A DNA stretch of 64,000 nucleotides from Bordetella sp. LUAb4 (GCF_021325795.1 NZ_JAHPZX010000004.1:434001-498000); one strand, 5' to 3'; positions 41,826-50,808 are shown, counted from the stretch's first letter. The notes: generated by a model not told the origin, from the letters alone. Translations and numbers: made by a program.

Positions 41826-43107
41826 TGCTCACCTCGCCATTGGCAGCCACACGCCACGGCGTGATGGCGTTGTTGTGATAACCCGAATTCAGGCCACGTA
41901 CATCCACCAGCGCTTCCAGCGTCGGCTGCACATAGCCGGTCTCGTCGATAGCGCGGCTCTGGATCACCACCGGCGCGCCATCCCAGCGCCACGCGAAATT
42001 GAAGCGCGTCACGGCCTTGGTCAAGACGGGTTCCTGCAGCCGGGCTTCTTGCCACGTCTTGCCCTCGTCCACCGACACTTCGACCCGTTGGATCTTGCCC
42101 CGTCCACTCCACGCGATCCCGCGGATCTCATGGAAACCCGGACCCGGCAGGCGTTGACCGCCTGAAGGCGCGGTGATGATGGACTTGGCCTCCATGTGGA
42201 AGGTGAACTTGCGCGCGGTACCGTCAGGCATGAGGTCCGTATATTTCGCCGTTTCCTCGCGTGAATAAGCGGGTTCGGCGACCACGTGCAAACGGCGCAG
42301 CCACTTCACGCTCATATTGCCTTCGAAACCCGGCAGCAGCAGACGCAGGGGATAGCCTTGCTCGGGCCGCAGCCGTTCCCCATTCTGGCTGTAGACCAGC
42401 AAGGCATCGTCCAGGCATTTCTCGATGGGTATGCTGCGCGTCATCCCCGCCGCGTCCGCCCCTTCAGCCACCACCCAGTGGGCCTCAGGCCGCAGGCCGA
42501 CCTCCTCCAATACCGTGCGCAGCGGCACGCCCGTCCATTCCGCACAGCTGATCAGGCCATTGGCATCGGCGGCGGTCTTGCCATATACGTCGAACCCCGG
42601 ATTGCCCGAGCATTCGAGAAAATGGATGCGCGACACCGACGGAAAGCGGCGCAAGTCTTCGACGGAAAACAACAGCTCTTTTTGCACCAGGCCATGGACC
42701 AGCAAACGATGCTGCGCGGGGTCGATATCCGGCACGCCGCCATGATGCCGTTCGTAAAACAGGCCATTGGGGGTGATGATGCCGTCCAGCTCGGCGATGG
42801 GCGTGCGCGAAGACGACGAGATGTATTGCTTGTCGGTGGCACGCACACCGCGTACCACGTTCTTCTCGAATGCCGATGGCTTGCCATAGCGTTGACCTCC
42901 CACCGGCGCACCCGCTGTCTTGCTCCACGGCGGTATCGGCAACGGCGTATCCGCCAGCCCGGCGGGCGACGCCGGCACGGGTGATGGGACGGGCGATGGC
43001 GGCTGCGCCTGGGCACCGGCGGCGGCGGGCAGCAGAGCGGCCGGCACCGCGGCGGCGGAGGCCCCCAGGGCCGCGGCTTTTTCCAGGAATTGTCTGCGTG
43101 AGCTCAA
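41812..43107 (-). CDS. Sulfite dehydrogenase, molybdopterin subunit (SorA/SoxC type)
   Basis: A 431-residue sulfite-oxidase-family protein with a Tat signal (MSSRRQFLEKAAALGASAAAVPAALL) and a Pro/Ala-rich linker. The Mo-cofactor domain has YERHHGGVPDIDPAQHRLLVHG, the Mo-ligating cysteine in IHFLECSGNPGF, and SIPIEKCLDDALLVYSQNGERLRPEQGYPLRLLLPGFEGNMSVKWLRRL. The C-terminal dimerisation domain ends in WDGAPVVIQSRAIDETGYVQP. It oxidises sulfite to sulfate in the periplasm with the cytochrome encoded next. It is divergent from the ABC transporter. Confidence 0.88.
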   Translation of the reverse strand: MSSRRQFLEKAAALGASAAAVPAALLPAAAGAQAQPPSPVPSPVPASPAGLADTPLPIPPWSKTAGAPVGGQRYGKPSAFEKNVVRGVRATDKQYISSSSRTPIAELDGIITPNGLFYERHHGGVPDIDPAQHRLLVHGLVQKELLFSVEDLRRFPSVSRIHFLECSGNPGFDVYGKTAADANGLISCAEWTGVPLRTVLEEVGLRPEAHWVVAEGADAAGMTRSIPIEKCLDDALLVYSQNGERLRPEQGYPLRLLLPGFEGNMSVKWLRRLHVVAEPAYSREETAKYTDLMPDGTARKFTFHMEAKSIITAPSGGQRLPGPGFHEIRGIAWSGRGKIQRVEVSVDEGKTWQEARLQEPVLTKAVTRFNFAWRWDGAPVVIQSRAIDETGYVQPTLEALVDVRGLNSGYHNNAITPWRVAANGEVSNARL

Positions 43108-43375
43108 GGTTCAGGATCCAAATGAGAAACCCGTGGATGCTATCGGCGTGAACTTCGCGTTGGAACGACGGTCTGGCGATATCGATATGACTCGATTTTC
43201 CCAAATGATCCTTTGTTCAGAACGATGCTGCCATTGCCGTGCTCTCGGCGCGTCGAAGAGACGGATCATGTCATATGGATATGAAGAATCAGCTGTTAAG
43301 AACGCCGCGCAATGGCCTGACAATCGTTGTTCGAACGGCGACATCTACGCCGTGCATCCTTGGAATAGCAAAGAA

Positions 43376-44425
43376 ATGCACCTGCCCGACTCACCGATCC
43401 GCCTGGTCGCGCGCTTCGCGCGACGTTTGCTGCTACCGCTGTTGCCCCTGTTGCTGACGGCCACCGCTGCCCACGCCGCGCAAAACACCACTCCCATTCC
43501 CGACACGGTGCCACCCGGCACCGTGTTGCGCATAGGCGATCCCAAAACCCAACGCGCGCTGGAACTGTCCGGCGAATTGCAGAAGCTGCCTTTCAAGATC
43601 GAATGGGCCAATATCAGCGGCGGTCCGCGCACCATCGAAGCGTTCCGCGCCAATGCGCTGGACCTGGGTTCGGTGGCCGACATTCCACCTATCCACGCGA
43701 CATGGACGGGCCTGCCGGTCAGCATCGTGGCCGCGTCGTTCCGCAAGGATGCCATCGACCACCCCATCTACAAGCTGGGCATCGCACCGGGCGCGAAGAT
43801 AGACAGCATCAACGACCTGAAGGGTAAGAAGATCGCCTACAGCCCGGGCCAGGCACAAGGCGCGCTGGTGCTGCGCATCCTGCAGAAAGCGGGTCTGACG
43901 CAGAAAGACGTGACGCTGGTGGAAATGCCCAGCACGGGTGATGTCTACGTCAGCGCATTGGCCAGCAAGCTGGTCGATGCCGCGCCCATCGCCGAAGCCA
44001 ATCAGCCGCGCTACCTGGCCAACTACGGCCATAACGGCGCCAAGGTGATTTCGCACGGTCTGCGTGACGACCCCTGGTACATCTACGGCTTGCAGTCGGT
44101 GCTGCAGGATCCGGCCAAGGCTGCCGCCGTGCGCGAGTACGTCAAGGCCTGGGCGCGTGCCACGCGTTGGATCTACGAGCATCCGGACCAATGGGTGCAA
44201 GGCTATTACGTCGAGCACGAAGGCCTGAAGGCCGATGCGGGCCGCTACCTGATCCAGTCCGCCGGCGAGCCGGATATTCCGGCGGACTGGAATGGCGTCA
44301 TCGAACGCCAGCAAGCCACCATCGATCTATTGGCCAAGGAGACCAACAAGCCGCGCCTGAACGCCGCTGATCTCTTCGACCGACGTTATGAGTTCGTCGC
44401 CGCCAAGGCGCTGGAGCAACCGTAA
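43376..44425 (+). CDS. ABC transporter substrate-binding protein, aliphatic-sulfonate type
   Basis: A 349-residue protein with a signal peptide (hydrophobic run LLLPLLPLLLTATAAHA) and the SsuA/TauA-like fold: FKIEWANISGGPRTIEAFRANALDLGSVADIPPIHATWTGLPVSIVAA and INDLKGKKIAYSPGQAQGALVLRILQKAGLTQKDVTLVEM. Frames upstream of 43376 are open but not signal-like. The TAA stop overlaps the ATG of the permease. Together with divergent sulfite dehydrogenase it suggests uptake of a sulfonate whose sulfur ends as sulfite. No SsuD-type monooxygenase is encoded here. Confidence 0.85.
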   Translation: MHLPDSPIRLVARFARRLLLPLLPLLLTATAAHAAQNTTPIPDTVPPGTVLRIGDPKTQRALELSGELQKLPFKIEWANISGGPRTIEAFRANALDLGSVADIPPIHATWTGLPVSIVAASFRKDAIDHPIYKLGIAPGAKIDSINDLKGKKIAYSPGQAQGALVLRILQKAGLTQKDVTLVEMPSTGDVYVSALASKLVDAAPIAEANQPRYLANYGHNGAKVISHGLRDDPWYIYGLQSVLQDPAKAAAVREYVKAWARATRWIYEHPDQWVQGYYVEHEGLKADAGRYLIQSAGEPDIPADWNGVIERQQATIDLLAKETNKPRLNAADLFDRRYEFVAAKALEQP

Positions 44426-45396
44426 TGAGCGAAAACGCTTCTACATTGGGTGCGCCGCGGCGCTTGTCCGGTCGCGGGCTGGAAGGCCGGTCGCCGAGCC
44501 GGCCGGAAAGTGGCACCAGCGCACGCACGCGTGTCCCGCAGCCGGCGGCGGCCGCCGCGGCATCGTCCCCGGACACGGCCCCTGCCGCGGTTGCCGCCGG
44601 CACCACCGCAACGCGCCGTCGTTCCCGTTTAGGGCCGGGCCGGCCGATACGCTACGGCGCCGCGCTGGGCCCCATCGTGCTGCTGTTGATCTGGACCGTG
44701 GGATCGTGGACCGGCTTCATCGACAGCCGCACGCTGTCGCCCCCTTGGGTGGTCGTCAGCACCGCGGCCGACCTGATCGGATCCGGCCGCCTGTGGACCA
44801 ACTTCGAAACGTCTCTATGGCGCGCCCTGCAAGGCCTGTTCTGGGGCGTCGTCGCGGGTGGAACCTTGGGCGTGTTGTCCGGCTTGAGCCGCCTTGGCGA
44901 GTATCTGCTGGATGGCCCGGTGCAGATCAAACGATCCATTCCCAGCCTGGCACTGGTGCCCCTGCTGATGCTGTGGCTGGGCATAGGCGAAGGCATGAAG
45001 ATCACGGCCATCGCGCTGATCGTCTTCGTGCCCATCTACATCCAGACCCACGACTGCCTGCGCGCCATCGACAGCCGTTATCTGGAACTGTCGGAAACGC
45101 TGGGGGTGGGCCGCTGGGAATTCATCCGCAATGTCGTCCTGCCAGGTGCCCTGCCCGGCTTCCTGCTGGGGCTGCGTTTCGCGGTGACCTACTCCTGGCT
45201 GGCGCTGGTGGTGGTCGAACAGGTCAACTCCACCAGCGGCATCGGCTACATGATCGAGCTGGCCCGGACCTATGGCCAAACGGAAGTCATCATCGTCGGC
45301 CTGGCGCTCTATGCGCTGCTGGGCCTGAGCTCCGACGCCCTGGTGCGTCTACTGCAACGCAAGGTACTCAAATGGCGCAAAACCCTGGCGGATTGA
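44425..45396 (+). CDS. ABC transporter permease, SsuC/TauC type
   Basis: A 323-residue inner-membrane protein. A ~75-residue low-complexity Arg/Ala/Pro-rich cytoplasmic N-terminus precedes six helices (about 80-315). The EAA loop is IDSRYLELSETLGVGRWEFIRNVVLPGALPGFLLGL, and helix segments such as SIPSLALVPLLMLWLGIGEGMKI are typical of sulfonate/nitrate permeases. It overlaps the binding-protein stop (TAATG) and the ATPase start. The long N-terminal extension is unusual for SsuC. Confidence 0.87.
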   Translation: MSENASTLGAPRRLSGRGLEGRSPSRPESGTSARTRVPQPAAAAAASSPDTAPAAVAAGTTATRRRSRLGPGRPIRYGAALGPIVLLLIWTVGSWTGFIDSRTLSPPWVVVSTAADLIGSGRLWTNFETSLWRALQGLFWGVVAGGTLGVLSGLSRLGEYLLDGPVQIKRSIPSLALVPLLMLWLGIGEGMKITAIALIVFVPIYIQTHDCLRAIDSRYLELSETLGVGRWEFIRNVVLPGALPGFLLGLRFAVTYSWLALVVVEQVNSTSGIGYMIELARTYGQTEVIIVGLALYALLGLSSDALVRLLQRKVLKWRKTLAD

Positions 45397-46121
45397 ACAA
45401 GACGGACAGTGTGGTGCGCGTGCGCGCGCTGCACCGTGCATTCGGCCCACGCACGATCCTGGATGGCATCGACCTGGACATCCATCGTGGCGAATTCGTG
45501 GCGCTGCTGGGTCGTAGCGGCTCGGGCAAGAGCACCTTCCTGCGCGCACTGGCCAACCTGGACCATGAAGTCCAGGGGGACGGCGAGTTGCGCGTACCCG
45601 AAAAATTGTCGGTGGTTTTTCAGGACGCGCGGCTGCTACCGTGGAAGCGTCTGCTGGATAACGTCGCGTATGGCCTGCGCGGAGCGGATCCCCGTGGACG
45701 CGCCACCGCGGCGTTGGCCGAGGTCGGCCTGGCCGGGCGCGAAACCGCGTGGCCAGCGGAGCTGTCGGGCGGCGAACAGCAGCGGGTCGCGTTGGCGCGG
45801 GCGCTGGTGCGCGAGCCGGAGCTGCTCTTGGCCGACGAGCCGTTCGGTGCGCTGGATGCCCTGACGCGCTTGCGCATGCATGCGCTGCTGCGGCGCTTGT
45901 GCGATGCGCACCAGCCTGCCGTATTGCTGGTCACGCATGACGTGGATGAAGCCATCCATCTCGCTCAACGCATCATCGTGCTGGATCAGGGCAGGCTTAG
46001 CGTGGATGTCCAGGTGAATCTGCCCAGCGCAGGCGGCGCGCGCGAGGCGCGCGTGGCGGAGCTGCGCGGCTACCTGTTGACCAGCCTTGGCGTGGCGGCG
46101 GAAGAGGCGCTGGCGGCCTAG
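45372..46121 (+). CDS. ABC transporter ATP-binding protein, SsuB type
   Basis: A 249-residue ATPase: Walker A LLGRSGSGKSTFLRALANL, Q-loop VVFQDARLLPWKRLLDNV, signature LSGGEQQRVALARAL, Walker B LLLADEPFGALDALTR and the switch His in VLLVTHDVDEAIHLA. LLPWKRLLDNV is the usual sulfonate/taurine ATPase segment. It starts 25 bp before the end of the permease gene. Its TAG stop shares the palindrome CTAG with the TAG stop of the convergent ligD. Confidence 0.9.
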   Translation: MAQNPGGLNKTDSVVRVRALHRAFGPRTILDGIDLDIHRGEFVALLGRSGSGKSTFLRALANLDHEVQGDGELRVPEKLSVVFQDARLLPWKRLLDNVAYGLRGADPRGRATAALAEVGLAGRETAWPAELSGGEQQRVALARALVREPELLLADEPFGALDALTRLRMHALLRRLCDAHQPAVLLVTHDVDEAIHLAQRIIVLDQGRLSVDVQVNLPSAGGAREARVAELRGYLLTSLGVAAEEALAA

Positions 46122-48730
46122 GGTTTGAAATCCAGCTTGCGCATGGCGGGACGCACGTCCTGCGGGGCGTAATCGTCCCAAGGCGCGTCAGCCACGTCCA
46201 GCCGGTCCTGGATGTTGCTGACCGTCCACTGCGCAGCGCTTTTCAACTTGCGCAGCTCATCCCAGGTGATAGGAACGGAAACCCCCAAGCCGGGACGGGA
46301 ACGCGCCGACCAGGCGGCCACGGTGGTGGCGCCGAAACCATTGCGCAGGTAATCGACGAAGATGCGGCCGATGCGGTTCTTCGGTCCGCTCTTCGCAACG
46401 AAGATATCCGGCAGGGTACGGGCCAGATGTTTGGTCACTTCGGCCGAGAAATCCTTGATCGTGTCCCAGCCGTATTGTTTGCGTAGCGGCACGACAACGT
46501 GCAGGCCCTTGCCTCCACTGGTCTTGACCCAGGCTTGCAGCCCAAGTTCGTCGAGCAAGGTGTGGACCAGTTCCGTGGCCTGCACCACCTGCGGCCACTG
46601 CACCCCTTCGCCCGGGTCAAGGTCGAACAGCATACGGTCCGGTGTATCGATGGCGGTGTATACCGCATTCCAGGTGTGGAATTCGACAGTGTTCATCTGC
46701 ACGGCCGACATGATGGCCGTGGGGGTGGGAACCTCCAGTAGCGGCGGGTGCTCTGGATAGAGCGCCTTGGGCAGATCGCGCACCTCCGGCATCGGCGCTT
46801 CCAGGTGTTTCTGGAAAAACAGAGGGTGATCGATGCCTTGGGGCGCTCGCACCAACGACACAGGTCGCTTGTCCAGATGCTTGAGCAGCAAGGGCGCCAC
46901 CAGGCCGTAAAACCGCGCCAGGTCGAGTTTGGTGATTCCTGTGCTTTTGTCGATGACCCGATCGGGATGCGTCAGGCGCAAGCCTTTGGCCGAAGTTTTA
47001 CTTGGCGGTGCCTTGCTGTCCCGCCCTGCTTCGGCTGTCTTGGCTGTCTTCGCCGCCTTGGCCGTCGTCTCGGGCTTGCGTGCAGGGTTTGACGCGGCAT
47101 TTGACGCAGCTTTCAGATGCACGGCCGGGACTTTCAGATCCTTCGCGACGGCTGCCCTTTCGCGGGTGATGGCGCCGGCAGGCTTGTCTTCGCGCAGTCC
47201 CTTGAAGACCGCATGACGGACGTGGCCGCTGTCGGTCCACGCGCCGAAGGCGACCTCGGCGACTTGCTCGGGCTTCACCCAGTGCACCGACCGTTCCGCC
47301 GGCTTGCCAAGCAGACGCACCGGCGCCTTGTCGGTCTCCATCGGCGCCAGGCGCTTGTAGACCCGGTCCAGCATGGCAGCGTCGAAGCCCGTGCCGACCT
47401 TGCCGGCGTAACGCAAGGAACCGTCCTTCTCGTGGACCGCCAGCAGCAAGGCGCCCAGGCCTCGCCGGCTGCCCTGCGGCGGCGTGTACCCGACGATGAC
47501 GAACTCCTGCCGCTGGCCACATTTGATCTTGATCCAGGCTGGCGAACGGCGGGATACGTAGGTCGATTCGCGCCGCTTGCCGATCAGGCCCTCGAAGCCC
47601 ATCTGGCAGGCCGAGGCCGCAAGATCGCCGGGCGGGGCGTCGAACGTTTCGCTAAAACGCAAGGGTTCGCCCGGGCCGCGTTCCAGAACCTTGGCCAGCC
47701 ATCCGCGCCTTTCCTCCTGGGCGACGCCACGCAGATCGCGGCCGCTGAGATATGGCGCATCGAACAGGTAGTAGACGATACCTTTGGTGCGATCGCTGTC
47801 GAAGGCATTTTGCAAGGCCTGAAAATTGGGACGGCCTTCAGCATCCGGGACAACGATCTCGCCATCCAACCAACCATCGGATATCGGCAGTTGCGCCAGG
47901 GACTGCGCCAAGTGCGGCAGACGCGCGGTCCAGTCGTGCCCATTGCGGGTGTACAGGCGCACCTCCCCGTGATCGATACGGGCCAGGATCCGGTAGCCAT
48001 CGAACTTCAGCTCGTAGATCCATTCATCACCGGCAGGCGGCTTGCCGGCGTATAGCGTCGCCAGTTGCGGTTGCAAGGTTTCGGGGAGTTTGGCGGCCAC
48101 GCCGGGCAGTTCGCTGGGCGCGGATGCGGATGCGGATGCGGATGCGGATGCGGATGCGGATGAGACCCCAACGGCGGTCTTTTCCCGCAACGGGACGACG
48201 CTGTCGGGCATCTGGTCGACCACGCTGAATTCGTGGTCCGTGCGCGCTTCGTCATCCTTTTCCTTGATCAACAGCCAGGGCGGCTGCTTGTCCGACTTTC
48301 CCTTCATCCGGACCAGGGCCCAACGGCCATGCAGCTTCACACCGTGCAGGTCGAATTTCAGATGGCCTTCACGATAACCTTTGCGCGCGTCCACCAGCGG
48401 CGTCCACGTGCCTTCGTCCCAGATGATGACTTTCCCCGCACCGTAATGACCTTCCGGGATCGTGCCTTCAAACTGGTTGTAGGCGATGGGATGATCCTCC
48501 ACCTGCACGGCCATGCGCTTGACGGTGGGGTCCAGCGACGGGCCCTTGGGCACCGCCCAGCTTTTCATGGCGCCATCCAGCTCCAGGCGGAAGTCATAGT
48601 GCAGGCGCGATGCCCAGTGCTTCTGGATCACGAAGACCGGTGCGTCGGGGCTGGCCTCGCCCCCGCTGGACGGCTCCGTGGTGGCCTTGAAATCGCGTTT
48701 GGCACGGTAGGTCTTGAGGGTATCTCCCAT
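46118..48730 (-). CDS. ligD: Multifunctional DNA ligase D (non-homologous end joining)
   Basis: An 870-residue protein with domains in the order phosphoesterase, ligase, polymerase. The 3'-phosphoesterase (about 30-175) has HWASRLHYDFRLELDGAMKSW and EGTIPEGHYGAGKVIIWDEG. The ATP-dependent ligase (about 225-520) has the nucleotidyl lysine in YELKFDGYRILARI. The primase-polymerase (about 585-865) has LFDLDPGEGVQWP (catalytic Asp pair) and KTSGGKGLHVVVPL. The PE-ligase linker contains a (Ser-Ala)7 run from a hexanucleotide repeat. It works with Ku, encoded immediately upstream on the same strand (3-bp gap), to repair double-strand breaks. Confidence 0.95.
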   Translation of the reverse strand: MGDTLKTYRAKRDFKATTEPSSGGEASPDAPVFVIQKHWASRLHYDFRLELDGAMKSWAVPKGPSLDPTVKRMAVQVEDHPIAYNQFEGTIPEGHYGAGKVIIWDEGTWTPLVDARKGYREGHLKFDLHGVKLHGRWALVRMKGKSDKQPPWLLIKEKDDEARTDHEFSVVDQMPDSVVPLREKTAVGVSSASASASASASASAPSELPGVAAKLPETLQPQLATLYAGKPPAGDEWIYELKFDGYRILARIDHGEVRLYTRNGHDWTARLPHLAQSLAQLPISDGWLDGEIVVPDAEGRPNFQALQNAFDSDRTKGIVYYLFDAPYLSGRDLRGVAQEERRGWLAKVLERGPGEPLRFSETFDAPPGDLAASACQMGFEGLIGKRRESTYVSRRSPAWIKIKCGQRQEFVIVGYTPPQGSRRGLGALLLAVHEKDGSLRYAGKVGTGFDAAMLDRVYKRLAPMETDKAPVRLLGKPAERSVHWVKPEQVAEVAFGAWTDSGHVRHAVFKGLREDKPAGAITRERAAVAKDLKVPAVHLKAASNAASNPARKPETTAKAAKTAKTAEAGRDSKAPPSKTSAKGLRLTHPDRVIDKSTGITKLDLARFYGLVAPLLLKHLDKRPVSLVRAPQGIDHPLFFQKHLEAPMPEVRDLPKALYPEHPPLLEVPTPTAIMSAVQMNTVEFHTWNAVYTAIDTPDRMLFDLDPGEGVQWPQVVQATELVHTLLDELGLQAWVKTSGGKGLHVVVPLRKQYGWDTIKDFSAEVTKHLARTLPDIFVAKSGPKNRIGRIFVDYLRNGFGATTVAAWSARSRPGLGVSVPITWDELRKLKSAAQWTVSNIQDRLDVADAPWDDYAPQDVRPAMRKLDFKP
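48122..48162 (-). repeat. Hexanucleotide repeat in ligD
   Basis: GGATG recurs every 6 bp seven times (48122, 48128, 48134, 48140, 48146, 48152, 48158) on the plus strand, encoding Ser-Ala dipeptides on the minus strand. It lies in the linker between the phosphoesterase and ligase domains. Copy-number changes would alter linker length by two residues without shifting the frame. Confidence 0.9.
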
Positions 48731-48733
48731 GGA

Positions 48734-49732
48734 TCACGCCGCCTTGCGCGTGGTTGCCGCCGATTTTCTCGCCGTTTTAGCCGCGGCCTTGCCCGGCGCT
48801 TTGCGCGCCGCCGCGGCGGCCGTCTTTGCCGCCTTTTTAGGCGCGGCCTTGCCCTTGGCGGCTCCCTTCGAAGCCGTCTTGCGCGCCGAAGTCTTGGTTT
48901 CCTGCGCCTCGCCGGCGCCCCCTGCCTTGCGGCCAGTCAGGCTCTGCCGCAACAGCGCCGTCAGGTCGATCACATTGTCGCCGTGCGCGGGAGCGTCTTC
49001 CTCCGGCTCGAACACCTGCTCGGTCTGGCCCGCTTTGGCGCGCTTTTCCACCAAACCCATGATGGCCTCGCGGAACTCGTCCTTGAACTCGTCCGGATCC
49101 CACTTGCCGCTCATGTCGTCCACCAGCATGCGGGCCATCTTCAATTCGGCAGCGCTGGGGGACATGTTCTTGGCGCCGGCCTTGGGCAGGTCCAACTCTT
49201 CCATGGGTTTGATCTCGTCGCCCCATCGCATGAGATTCAACACCAGGCCATCACCGGCGGGGATCAGCGCCGCCAAATGCTGCTTGGTCTGGATCACGAC
49301 CTTGGCGATGGCGATCTTTTCCGACTTGGCCAGCGTATCGCGCAGTAGCGCATACACCTTTTGCCCCTTGTTGATGGGCGCCACGTAATACGGACGCTCC
49401 AGGTACACGAAAGGCACGGCTCCGGCGTCGACGAAACGCAGGATCTCGATGGTTTGCGTGGTGCGGGGATAGGCTTCCTCGATTTCGTCGGGGGAGATGA
49501 TGACGTACTGCCCGTTTTCGTATTCGACGCCCTTGACGATATTCTCGCGATCGATTTCGCGGCCGGTGCGCTTGTTGATGCGCTTGTAGCCCACCGGGTC
49601 CATGGTGCGCTTGTCCAACCAGTCGAAATCCACCCCGGACTCACGGGTGGCGGTATGCAGGCCCACCGGGATGTGAACCAGGCCAAAGGAGATGGCGCCC
49701 TTCCAGAGGGTGCGCGATGCGGTGCCAGCCAT
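48734..49732 (-). CDS. ku: Ku protein (non-homologous end joining)
   Basis: A 332-residue bacterial Ku. The core (1-~260) starts MAGTASRTLWKGAISFGLVHIPVGLHTATRESGVDFDWLDKRT and includes YKRINKRTGREIDRENIVKGVEYENGQYVIISPDEIE, all standard. The C-terminal ~70 residues are a Lys/Ala-rich histone-H1-like tail (KGAAKGKAAPKKAAKTAAAAARKAPGKAAAK in part), which in other Ku proteins helps DNA threading and binding. The start at 49732 has TTGGAG about 7 bases upstream; residues before it in the open frame are not Ku-like. It binds DNA ends and recruits LigD. Confidence 0.94.
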   Translation of the reverse strand: MAGTASRTLWKGAISFGLVHIPVGLHTATRESGVDFDWLDKRTMDPVGYKRINKRTGREIDRENIVKGVEYENGQYVIISPDEIEEAYPRTTQTIEILRFVDAGAVPFVYLERPYYVAPINKGQKVYALLRDTLAKSEKIAIAKVVIQTKQHLAALIPAGDGLVLNLMRWGDEIKPMEELDLPKAGAKNMSPSAAELKMARMLVDDMSGKWDPDEFKDEFREAIMGLVEKRAKAGQTEQVFEPEEDAPAHGDNVIDLTALLRQSLTGRKAGGAGEAQETKTSARKTASKGAAKGKAAPKKAAKTAAAAARKAPGKAAAKTARKSAATTRKAA

Positions 49733-49855
49733 GACGATGCTCCAAGGGGGAGGAGGAGACGCCTGAAATAGCAGGAAATGTGCCTGCGGGTAGAAGATCT
49801 TTTGCGCTACGCTGTCGGGTAGCGGCATCTCAAGGCCGCGAGAAGGAGTCCCATC

Positions 49856-50062
49856 ATGCAGAAACGACCTGATCATCACCGCACGGCGCCTCGCCGTGCC
49901 GCGGCCTGGTGCGCTGCCGCGGCCTTCGCCGCCGCGCTGCTAGGCGGTTGCGCCGACGGCCGCTTCGATCATCCCGGGCCGCCCCACCCCGGCGCCGCCA
50001 ATCCGTGGAGTATGGGCGGCTTCAGCGATCCGGGGCCGAATTACCCGGCGACGGGACATTAA
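49856..50062 (+). CDS. Small lipoprotein
   Basis: A 68-residue protein with a basic N-terminus, a hydrophobic core and a lipobox ALLGGC (Cys at about 32), followed by a short Gly/Pro/His-rich mature part (HPGPPHPGAANPWSMGGFSDPGPNYPATGH). AAGGAG lies 8 bases before the ATG. It is divergent from Ku and convergent with tag, sharing overlapping TAA stops (TTAA). No function can be assigned. Confidence 0.75.
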   Translation: MQKRPDHHRTAPRRAAAWCAAAAFAAALLGGCADGRFDHPGPPHPGAANPWSMGGFSDPGPNYPATGH

Positions 50063-50808
50063 ACCGCCGCCCCGGCCGTCTTCCCCGCACGGCGCAAACC
50101 GCAGAAGTCGCGCGAGACTTCCTTGCGGCGGAAGCAGGCTTTGTCGTGATCGTTGACGATGCCCACGGCCTGCATCCAGGCGTAGACGATGACCGGGCCG
50201 ACGAACTTGAAGCCACGTCGCTTCAATTCCTTGGACATCTGCTCGGAAACGGGACTGGCCGTCAGCCGTACTATCCCGTCCGTGCGCACGGGTTTGCCAT
50301 CGGTGAAAGACCAGCAGAACTCGGCGAAATCCTCGCCTTGCGCGGCCATATCCAGATAGATCTGGGCGCCCCGGATGGTCGCTTCGATCTTGGCGCGCGA
50401 GCGTACGATGCCGGCGTCCTGCAGCAGGCGTTCGACATCCTTTTCGGTGAAACGTGCCACCTTGACCGGGTCGAAATCGGCGAAAGCCTTACGTAGCGCG
50501 GGACGCTTATGCAGGATGGTGCGCCACGACAGGCCGGCCTGGAAGCCGTCCAGCATCAGCTTTTCCCACAAGGCGCGGCTGTCGTATTCCGGCACGCCCC
50601 ATTCTTCGTCGTGATACGCCCGCATACGGGCATCCTCGCCCGCCCACACGCAACGATGCACCGTGGGCCCGGCCGTCTCCGCGCCAGTGGGCGCGACCGC
50701 AACGGCGGCGGGCTTGTTGGGCGTGGTTTTCTTGGGCGTGGCTTCCTTGGGTGTTGCTTTCTTGGGCGTGGCTTTCTTGGGCGTGGCGTTATTCTTGGAC
50801 GCGGTCAT
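50059..50808 (-). CDS. tag: DNA-3-methyladenine glycosylase I with a repetitive N-terminal extension
   Basis: A 249-residue protein. Residues ~50-235 are the Tag fold: HRCVWAGEDARMRAYHDEEWGVPEYDSRALWEKLMLDGFQAGLSWRTILHKRPALRKAFADFD, with the zinc-binding Cys/His residues near both ends (C in HRCVW, HDEEW, H and C in NDHDKACFRRKE). It removes 3-methyladenine from DNA. Tag is normally about 190 residues. The extra ~50 N-terminal residues are five copies of an ATPKK-like pentapeptide encoded by 15-bp repeats. A later start is possible but no ribosome-binding site is evident near the Tag core. Confidence 0.9.
   Translation of the reverse strand: MTASKNNATPKKATPKKATPKEATPKKTTPNKPAAVAVAPTGAETAGPTVHRCVWAGEDARMRAYHDEEWGVPEYDSRALWEKLMLDGFQAGLSWRTILHKRPALRKAFADFDPVKVARFTEKDVERLLQDAGIVRSRAKIEATIRGAQIYLDMAAQGEDFAEFCWSFTDGKPVRTDGIVRLTASPVSEQMSKELKRRGFKFVGPVIVYAWMQAVGIVNDHDKACFRRKEVSRDFCGLRRAGKTAGAAV
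50716..50790 (-). repeat. Five 15-bp tandem repeats at the 5' end of tag
   Basis: Units of the type CTTGGGCGTGGCTTT begin at 50716 (variant), 50731, 50746, 50761 and 50776 on the plus strand. They encode ATPKK, ATPKK, ATPKE, ATPKK and TTPNK on the minus strand. A 15-bp period preserves the frame. The Lys/Pro-rich peptide resembles a flexible, DNA-attracting tail, analogous to the Lys/Ala tail of the neighbouring Ku. Confidence 0.85.

Noticed and set aside
48122-48162. Phase-variable hexamer repeat switching ligD on and off
   Set aside because: A 6-bp period cannot shift the reading frame, so only linker length would vary.
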